Part shown: piece by piece, positions 16,443 through 21,435 of the stretch | How positions within the stretch are numbered: position 1 is the stretch's first letter | Layout: every line of letters starts with the position of its first letter | From: JAYEJB01 sp034716415 | GTDB taxonomy: Bacteria > Patescibacteriota > Patescibacteriia > SG8-24 | Direction: 5' to 3' | NCBI GenBank assembly: GCA_034716415.1 | Contig: JAYEJB010000004.1 | Coordinates: forward strand, 1 to 21,435 | Length of the DNA: 21,435 nt | The notes under the pieces: generated by a model | Told to the model about the DNA's origin: nothing | Database searches by the model: none | The model's input: the letters and a program-made list of their open reading frames with translations, nothing else | Program-made: the position numbers and the translations under genes

Positions 16443-17111
16443 CTACATCATCAGTCGCCTAAGCAACAACTTGCCTGCGGTCTTGAGACCCACGATAAAT
16501 CCCTGCCCCTTCGACATGGAATAGTCGGTATAAACGGGTCGAATCGGAACTTCAGTCAGCCGCCAGCCATGGTGCCTGATTTCCCTGACAATCTCCGACG
16601 ATACCTCCATGCGGTCGCACTTGATCTCAAGCTCTTCCGCGGCCTGCCGAGAAAAAGCGCGCAGCCCCGACTGGCTGTCCCTGACCCACTTGCCGAAAAG
16701 CACGAACGTCAGCGCGTTGCCGATCCAGTTGGCCGCCCGTCGACTGACGGGCATCAGATGCCGGTCGAGCGTACGGACACCGATGACGATATCCGCCGCG
16801 CCCTCCCTGATCGGAGCGGTGATGCGTTCGATATCCTTCGCGTCATGCTGTCCGTCGGCATCGAAAGTGACGATGATGTCGGTGTCGTCGTCGAGCGCGG
16901 CCGCGACACCGGTCCCGATCGCGGCGCCCAGTCCCCTGTTCAGCATGTGGCTGACTACGCGCGCGCCGGCCGTCCGCGCCTCCCGCGCCGTGCGGTCCGC
17001 ACTCCCGTCGTCCACGACCACGATCTCCTGCACTAGCGGAAGCAGAGAGCGCACGACGCTCCCCACCGTTCGTCCCTCATTGTAGGCCGGCACGACGGCT
17101 GTGACCTTCAT
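16443..17111 (-). CDS. GT2 family polyprenol-phosphate sugar transferase (DPM-like)
   Basis: A 222-aa single-domain GT-A enzyme. It has VVPAYNEGRTVGSVVRSL (6-23), IVVVDDGSADRT (Asp34, Asp35), the metal-binding TFDADGQHDAKDI (Asp84, Asp86, Gln88), and RDSQSGLRAFSR (144-155), the hallmarks of dolichol-phosphate-mannose synthase and related enzymes that charge a polyprenol phosphate with a sugar. There is no C-terminal membrane domain; the DUF2304 protein downstream may supply membrane contact. The start is ATG 17111; the reading frame extends to 17192 but only through a hairpin repeat. It would feed lipid-linked sugar to GT-C enzymes such as the one at 3307-4998. Donor sugar unknown. Confidence 0.92.
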   Translation of the reverse strand: MKVTAVVPAYNEGRTVGSVVRSLLPLVQEIVVVDDGSADRTAREARTAGARVVSHMLNRGLGAAIGTGVAAALDDDTDIIVTFDADGQHDAKDIERITAPIREGAADIVIGVRTLDRHLMPVSRRAANWIGNALTFVLFGKWVRDSQSGLRAFSRQAAEELEIKCDRMEVSSEIVREIRHHGWRLTEVPIRPVYTDYSMSKGQGFIVGLKTAGKLLLRRLMM

Positions 17112-17137
17112 GTGAATCAGAATTCTATGATAAGCAC

Positions 17138-17206
17138 CGTAGCGGCAGGGCTTGCCCCTGCTTTTTCGAACCGATCTCACTAGCGGGGACAAGCCCTGCC
17201 GCTACG
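17138..17206. repeat. Hairpin repeat, 24-bp arms with GTAGCGGCAGGGCTTG core
   Basis: CGTAGCGGCAGGGCTTG starts the left arm at 17138, and its complement ends the right arm at 17206; arms of 24 bp match at 22 positions and enclose 21 bp. It lies between the GT2 start and the epimerase stop, outside both genes. Very similar GC-rich palindromes are scattered in many bacterial genomes as non-autonomous repeats; naming a family would need a search. Confidence 0.8.
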
Positions 17207-17232
17207 ACCGTCCGTGAAAATATATTCCCGGA

Positions 17233-18249
17233 TCAGTAAGTCGGTCTGAGTATGTCCTTGTTGGCTACCGTGTATTCTATGGATTGCTTGAGTCCCATTT
17301 CGAGCGTCACGAGCGGTATCCACCCCATCTCCTTGACCTTGCTCAAGTCGGGCAACCCGAGGTCACGCATGAACGGCAACCTGTCCTTGTAGACGATCTT
17401 CGAGGCGGATCCCGTCAACTCCCTGATCTTTTCCGCCACATCGACGAGCTTGATGTCGTAATCACTGCCGATATTCACGGGACTCGGGTCGTTCGCCTCC
17501 GCCATCAGCCGGACGATCCCGTCCACCACGTCACTGACGAAAATCAACGACGAGCGGAAATTGTCGTCGCCGTAGATGACCAGGTCCTTACCTTCCATCG
17601 CGTCGAGCACGAAATCAGGGATCATGTGGCCGTCCCGCAGTGCCTGACGCGGACCGTATGTCCTGAAGATGCGGCCGATGCGCACATCCAGACCATGAAC
17701 GTCCTTGTAGGTCAGACACATCGTCTCCGCGAACCTCTTACCCTCGTCGTAACAGCCGCGCGGCGTAAGGTGGTCGAACGCACCGAATTCCTCTTCCTTG
17801 AAGAGATGTCCGCCCTCCGGACGCATGCCGTAAACCACTGATGTCGACGCCTGGAAGAATTTGGCCTGATATTTCAGCGCGAGATCCAGCATATTCCTCA
17901 TGCCGACCGAGTTCGCCATCAGCGTGTCATGCTTGAACTGATCGAACTTCTGCGGCGATGTCGGACAGGCGAGATGATAGACCTCCTGAATCCCCTGGAA
18001 CTTGATCTTGAAACGCTCCAGCTCCGGATACGACTCCAGATCGAAAGGCTCCGAGATGTTCGCGTTGATGAACTCGAAATCCGGATTCTTGAGCATCTGA
18101 TTGATGTTCGCCTGCTGGGACGTGATGAAATTGTCCACGCAAATCACCTTGTGCTCCTTCAGGAGTCGTTCGCACAGGAACGACCCGATGAAACCGGCGC
18201 CTCCGGTCACCAGTACGTTCTTTTTCTCGAAAATTGGCTTATCTGGCAT
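17233..18249 (-). CDS. NAD-dependent sugar-nucleotide epimerase/dehydratase, UDP-glucuronate decarboxylase-like
   Basis: A 338-aa extended short-chain dehydrogenase. NVLVTGGAGFIGSFLCERLL (GGAGFIG at 16-22) binds NAD, Asp39 follows the second strand, HLACPTSP (92-99) is close to the HLACPASP of UDP-glucuronate decarboxylases, the catalytic set is Ser135/Thr136, Tyr167 and Lys171 (STSVVYG; CYDEGKRFAE), and RIGRIFRTYGPR (190-201) is the family substrate motif. Likely reaction: UDP-glucuronate to UDP-xylose, or a related 4-epimerisation or dehydration; the decarboxylase call is a best guess. It would supply nucleotide sugar to the glycosyltransferases downstream, 121 bp away across a hairpin repeat. 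ATG at 18249 has no Shine-Dalgarno. A palindromic element lies upstream. Confidence 0.9.
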   Translation of the reverse strand: MPDKPIFEKKNVLVTGGAGFIGSFLCERLLKEHKVICVDNFITSQQANINQMLKNPDFEFINANISEPFDLESYPELERFKIKFQGIQEVYHLACPTSPQKFDQFKHDTLMANSVGMRNMLDLALKYQAKFFQASTSVVYGMRPEGGHLFKEEEFGAFDHLTPRGCYDEGKRFAETMCLTYKDVHGLDVRIGRIFRTYGPRQALRDGHMIPDFVLDAMEGKDLVIYGDDNFRSSLIFVSDVVDGIVRLMAEANDPSPVNIGSDYDIKLVDVAEKIRELTGSASKIVYKDRLPFMRDLGLPDLSKVKEMGWIPLVTLEMGLKQSIEYTVANKDILRPTY

Positions 18250-18337
18250 ATGAATATCTAATGATGACGTACCGGAATTATAGGAATATTCAGCTTAATT
18301 AGCAAGAAAAAGCGGGGGTGGCGGGGGGAGATGGAAG

Positions 18338-18432
18338 GATGTCTTATGCACAGTTTGGGGCAAAAGACAGACAGTCTGTTTCCTGCGGGAAACAGGCTGC
18401 CTGTTTTTGCCCCAAACTGTGCATAAGACGTC
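18338..18432. repeat. Palindromic element copy A (complete, core inverted)
   Basis: A 95-bp palindrome. Outer arms of 28 bp (18338-18365 and 18405-18432) carry CTTATGCACAGTTTGGGG and its complement, with one G/T wobble near the end. Inside lie ACAGACAGTCTGT (18367-18379) and ACAGGCTGCCTGT (18392-18404), each a perfect 13-bp palindrome, around TTTCC-TGCG-GGAAA. The left flank GGAAGGATGTC and right flank TCTACCTAGCTAC are shared with other copies. It lies between the GtrA-like gene and the epimerase. Confidence 0.95.
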
Positions 18433-18468
18433 TACCTAGCTACGCCGCTCACTATAGGTGAGTCCCCG

Positions 18469-18900
18469 CTATCTCTTAAACGCCCAATACTTGAACAACG
18501 TGAAATTCCAGGCGATGACGCAAGCCGTGGCGAATACCTTGGCGATGACATCGTAGACGTCGACACTTACCAGGCTATACAGGATAGTCGCGTTCAGGAT
18601 CATGCCGCCGGCGGTGACGGCGATGAACTTCAGGCTCTTGCTCCGCATCTTCTTTGTGTCACGCCTGAACGTCCAAAAATTGTTGAGGATAAAACTAGAG
18701 ACCGCGCCGCATGAATACGATACGACCGCGGCGAGCACCAGATTCTCCATCCAAAAATCGGAGAGCCGCGTCAACAACAAGTAAATCGCAAAGTCGACAC
18801 CGGTATTGAAGGTGCCTACGATGCAAAACTTAACGAACTGATGCGCGACGGAGCGACGGTGCAACACCGCTTCTTTGACGCGCTCTAGAAAATATCGCAT
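18469..18900 (-). CDS. GtrA-like membrane protein
   Basis: A 143-aa protein with four membrane helices (about 22-45, 52-74, 90-110, 116-138) and the family landmarks QFVKFCIVGTFNTGVDFAIY near the N-terminus, NNFWTFRR in the middle and AWNFTLFKYWAFKR at the end. GtrA-family proteins are thought to flip undecaprenyl-phosphate-linked sugars across the membrane for glycosylation of surface polymers. Here it would serve the products of the GT2/DUF2304 pair, but the gene stands apart from the operon, separated by a palindromic element on each side. ATG at 18900 has no Shine-Dalgarno sequence. Length is normal for the family. Confidence 0.9.
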   Translation of the reverse strand: MRYFLERVKEAVLHRRSVAHQFVKFCIVGTFNTGVDFAIYLLLTRLSDFWMENLVLAAVVSYSCGAVSSFILNNFWTFRRDTKKMRSKSLKFIAVTAGGMILNATILYSLVSVDVYDVIAKVFATACVIAWNFTLFKYWAFKR

Positions 18901-18932
18901 TTAGAGTTTCGGGTATCGAATATTTAAGGAAG

Positions 18933-19027
18933 GATGTCTTATGCACAGTTGGGAGAAAAAGACAGGCAGCCTGTTTCTCGCAAGAAACAGACTGTCTGTT
19001 TTTTCTCCCAACTGTGCATAAGACATC
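18933..19027. repeat. Palindromic element copy B (complete, diverged outer stem)
   Basis: Also 95 bp. The outer arms read CTTATGCACAGTTGGGAGA and its exact complement, so the variant stem differs from copy A at several positions on both sides with pairing kept. The inner palindromes are ACAGGCAGCCTGT (left) and ACAGACTGTCTGT (right), and the centre is TTTCT-CGCA-AGAAA. It lies upstream of the GtrA-like gene start at 18900. Confidence 0.95.
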
Positions 19028-19040
19028 TACATCTACCAAT

Positions 19041-19093
19041 TCCCGCAGGAAACAGACTGTCTGTCTTTTGCCCCAAACTGTGCATAAGACATC
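19041..19093. repeat. Palindromic element copy C (right half only)
   Basis: Starts at TCCCGCAGGAAACAG, that is within the central loop, and continues through ACAGACTGTCTGT and GCCCCAAACTGTGCATAAG to GACATC, followed by the flank TCTACCTAGCTAC. The left half is absent. It lies 14 bp after copy B and 60 bp from the protease stop. Confidence 0.9.
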
Positions 19094-19153
19094 TACCTAG
19101 CTACACACGAAAAAGGAAAAATTTTTATGGAACTTCAACGTAAATGGGTCCCG

Positions 19154-21250
19154 CTACCGCACGATCACCGCCCTCACCCCGCCGGTGAACGCCGGCTCGA
19201 AAGCCAGGAAAGGCAATGCCGGTCTTGATGTCACGGAAACGGTCACTTGCGGGACCGCTCCGGGCAGGACTCCCCATACTGATGTCGTTCCTGCCGATTC
19301 GACAGACGGACCAAGCGCGCTCAATCCGACAGTGGGCACTCCATTCTCGACCTCACCCAGCAACTCACCCTTTCCGTCAAAGAGCGCCGACCGCGTCTCG
19401 CCGGCCGATCCGGTTCCCCGCACGATGATCTCGATGTCACCGTCGCCGTCGATGTCCTCGGCGTCCACCCGCATACCCCTATCGTAGCGCGTCCCGAAAG
19501 GCATGAACGAGAACATGTGATCACCGGTGTGGTCGAAGACTCTCACGTCGGCCTTACCCTTGCCCGGCACCACGATGATCTCCGCCAGGCTGTCGCCGTC
19601 GATATCGGCTGAAGCGACACTGACGCCGCCGCGGTATTCCTGGTCGTAGGCGAAAAATCCCCCAAGCGGAACACCGCGCTTGTCGAACATCCTGACATGC
19701 GGACCACCGCCCGGCCCGGCGCCGGTGATGATCTCGTCCTCACCGTTACCGTTCATGTCCCCGGCCGCGACCTCCACACCTCCCCTGAAATCGTGATCAT
19801 ACGCATAGAAACCTCCGACCGCGCGCGTGTTTATGTCGAAAATCCTGACTTGAGGTCCGCCTCCGGCGAGCGCGCCGGCTACGATACTGTTCTTGTTGGT
19901 GCCGTCGAAATTGCCGATAGCGAGCGACACGCCACCCTGGAAACCACCGGGGAAGGCACTGAATCCCCTGATGAAGACTCCGCTCTCGGTGAAAAGCCTG
20001 ACTTCGGATTCACGTCCCGGGCCGGACGCGGCGATGATGATCCCATCCTCATAATCGTCCGGCAACAAAGAAGCCGAAGTGGCGACGGGCGGCGGCGGTT
20101 CCGGTCCCTTCCTGACATGAACGACCGCTTTGGCCGCTTCGATCCTGCCCCGGCCCAGCAGGCCGAAATAGTCCGGATTCTGCGGATGGATATTGAATGA
20201 GGTCTCGAGAAAGATGTTCTGGACCTGCTTCGGCGTCAATTTCGGATCGAGGGCGCGGACGAGCGCCGCCAGACCGGAGACGAGCGGAGCCGCGACTGAC
20301 GTTCCGTTGTAATATCCGCCGTACGGTTCGCTGAAACTCTCGTGTCCAGGAATGTAGAGTTGAGTCGATAGGATCCGCGTGCCCGGAGCACTGATGTCCA
20401 CACACCCCGCGCCGTAATTGGAGAAACCGGCTTTCCTGTCCAGACTGTCGGTCGCGGCCACGCCGTAGACGAAATTCTCGTTCGCGTCCAGGTCATAGCA
20501 GACGGGATAGATAGGCTCACGGTCGAGATTGATGGCGCTGCCTCCTTCAGGAGCATTGCCGGCCGCGGCCACGACGAACACGCCTCTGTCGTACGCGCGT
20601 CGCAAAGAGTCGGCCAGTCGCGCGTTGTAGGTGGTGCCGGCGAAACTCAAGTTGATGACCTTGGCGCCGTTGTCAACGGCGTAATCGACGGCGCGGGCGA
20701 CCTTGAGCGGATCACCGATGCCGTAGGAGTCGAGCGCACGCAGGGCCATGATGGGCGCCTGCCAGGTCATGCCTACTATGCCGCGACCGTTGTCCCCCTT
20801 GGCGGAGATGAGGCCCGCGCTGATCGTCCCGTGATTCGCGCCGAGCACGGTATATCCGTCAATGATCTTCGGATTGGGATCGCTATCATGATCGACGAAA
20901 TCCCAGCCGTACGCGTCATCGACGTATCCGTTATTATCGTTATCGATGCCGTCATGGGCCACCTCATCGACGTTCCGCCAGATGTTGTCCTTCAGGTCAG
21001 GGTGGTCGAGATCGACGCCGCTGTCGATGACCGCCACGGGGACGGTCTCCATGCCGAGACTTATGTTCCAGGCGTCCGGTGCGCCGACGTGCTGGAGTTG
21101 CCACAGTTCGGTGAAATACGAATCGTTCGGCACGCGCGCCGAAACCATGACCGGTGACAGGCATAACGAAATTACCGCAACCAGGGTCGCGGTTCGGCGC
21201 AGTGCCCGGCGAATGCCGGGGATTCCAGCTTTGACGACACGATGTACCAT
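19154..21250 (-). CDS. Secreted subtilisin-like (S8) serine protease with FG-GAP repeats
   Basis: A 698-aa exported protease. Residues 1-38 form a signal peptide with a long basic n-region (Arg14, Arg15, Arg18, Arg19) and cleavage near VSA. The S8 domain spans about 45-375 with the triad Asp76 (AVIDSGVDLDHPDL), His140 (NHGTISAGLI) and Ser318 (NGTSVAAPLVSGLAAL), oxyanion Asn232 (AAAGN) and a calcium-type loop DGIDNDNNGYVDD (100-112). A proline linker (PEPPPPV) leads to about five FG-GAP-like repeats with the form GAGPGGGPHVRMFD and calcium-binding DIDGDG loops, expected to form a beta-propeller-like surface module. There is no LPxTG anchor. Substrate unknown; surface proteolysis or scavenging is likely. 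The gene is bracketed by half palindromic elements on both sides. Confidence 0.95.
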   Translation of the reverse strand: MVHRVVKAGIPGIRRALRRTATLVAVISLCLSPVMVSARVPNDSYFTELWQLQHVGAPDAWNISLGMETVPVAVIDSGVDLDHPDLKDNIWRNVDEVAHDGIDNDNNGYVDDAYGWDFVDHDSDPNPKIIDGYTVLGANHGTISAGLISAKGDNGRGIVGMTWQAPIMALRALDSYGIGDPLKVARAVDYAVDNGAKVINLSFAGTTYNARLADSLRRAYDRGVFVVAAAGNAPEGGSAINLDREPIYPVCYDLDANENFVYGVAATDSLDRKAGFSNYGAGCVDISAPGTRILSTQLYIPGHESFSEPYGGYYNGTSVAAPLVSGLAALVRALDPKLTPKQVQNIFLETSFNIHPQNPDYFGLLGRGRIEAAKAVVHVRKGPEPPPPVATSASLLPDDYEDGIIIAASGPGRESEVRLFTESGVFIRGFSAFPGGFQGGVSLAIGNFDGTNKNSIVAGALAGGGPQVRIFDINTRAVGGFYAYDHDFRGGVEVAAGDMNGNGEDEIITGAGPGGGPHVRMFDKRGVPLGGFFAYDQEYRGGVSVASADIDGDSLAEIIVVPGKGKADVRVFDHTGDHMFSFMPFGTRYDRGMRVDAEDIDGDGDIEIIVRGTGSAGETRSALFDGKGELLGEVENGVPTVGLSALGPSVESAGTTSVWGVLPGAVPQVTVSVTSRPALPFLAFEPAFTGGVRAVIVR

Positions 21251-21306
21251 ACCGAGGGAATTGTACTTAAATATGCGTGAATTTGAAAGTGAAGACGAGG
21301 GGAAAG

Positions 21307-21350
21307 GATGTCTTATGCACAGTTTGGAGGAAAAACAGGCAGCCTGTTTC
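21307..21350. repeat. Palindromic element copy E (left half only)
   Basis: Left arm GATGTC...CAGTTTGGAGG, then ACAGGCAGCCTGT, ending at GTTTC where the central loop would start; GTACGATAA follows and then copy D. The right half is absent. It lies 57 bp upstream of the protease start. Confidence 0.9.
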
Positions 21351-21364
21351 GTACGATAAGGAAG

Positions 21365-21435
21365 GATGTCTTATGCACAGTTTGGGGCAAAAACAGGCAG
21401 CCTGTTTCCCGCAGGAAACAGACTGTCTGTTTTTG
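21365..21435. repeat. Palindromic element copy D (cut by window end)
   Basis: Left arm as in copy A (CAGTTTGGGGCAAAA), ACAGGCAGCCTGT, centre TTTCC-CGCA-GGAAA, ACAGACTGTCTGT, then the first bases of the right arm TTTTG. The right arm would continue just past the window. Confidence 0.92.

Noticed and set aside
18338..19093. CRISPR array or integron attC sites
   Set aside because: Copies are not regularly spaced with unique spacers; and although each copy is palindromic, the attC core GTTRRRY/RYYYAAC is not present in the arms (GTTTGGG does not fit).
18338..19093. Origin of replication at the DnaA-box-like repeats
   Set aside because: No dnaA, dnaN or AT-rich unwinding region nearby; the boxes are part of a repeat family and may be chance.

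Overview
This window most likely comes from a Patescibacteria/CPR-type bacterium, probably a metagenome contig. The evidence is the compact minus-strand operons with 4-nt ATGA overlaps, a subtilase carrying 'GGGPHVRMFD'-type FG-GAP repeats (common in CPR genomes), many small secreted or membrane proteins of unknown function, and almost no Shine-Dalgarno sequences. TGA is used as a stop (for example at the end of the HIT gene, just before a terminator), so the code is the standard bacterial one and not the Gracilibacteria code. No rRNA, tRNA, CRISPR array or transposase gene was seen. Taxonomy is an inference; there is no marker gene here.

Layout from left to right. (1) 1-829, minus: the N-terminal part of a secreted beta-helix repeat protein that runs off the window. 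(2) 926-5585, minus: a tight five-gene operon (CDP-alcohol phosphatidyltransferase, GT-C glycosyltransferase, unknown anchored exported protein, small four-helix membrane protein, HIT protein) that ends at a clear intrinsic terminator. (3) 5601-7808, plus: the only plus-strand gene, a 735-aa polytopic GT-C-like membrane protein, divergent from the operon with a 15-bp gap. (4) 7809-8114: intergenic, with hairpins, a short direct repeat and a terminator. (5) 8115-12375, minus: an AT-richer three-gene unit: a secreted three-fold beta-helix protein with a C-terminal matrixin metalloprotease (broken by a single-base frameshift in a C4/G4 run), then two small anchored proteins of unknown function. 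(6) 12484-18249, minus: a cell-surface glycan cluster (NAD-dependent sugar-nucleotide epimerase/decarboxylase, polyprenol-type GT2, DUF2304, GT2, two GT4). (7) 18469-18900: a GtrA-like membrane protein. (8) 19154-21250: a secreted subtilisin-like protease with FG-GAP repeats.

Working model: regions 2, 3, 6 and 7 build and decorate lipid-linked surface glycans, while regions 1, 5 and 8 supply large secreted or surface-displayed repeat proteins and proteases. These are accessory surface functions.

The most unusual signal is a family of ~95-bp multi-level palindromes between genes from 18338 to the right end (two complete copies, two half copies cut at the hairpin tip, one running off the window). 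They bracket the GtrA-like gene and the protease gene. Copies differ by compensatory changes at three nested levels (outer stem, two inner palindromes, central stem), the core is inverted relative to its flanks in one copy, and every outer arm carries a DnaA-box-like TTATGCACA. I do not recognise this element. Several other small repeat families lie in the glycan cluster, one of them inside a glycosyltransferase coding region.
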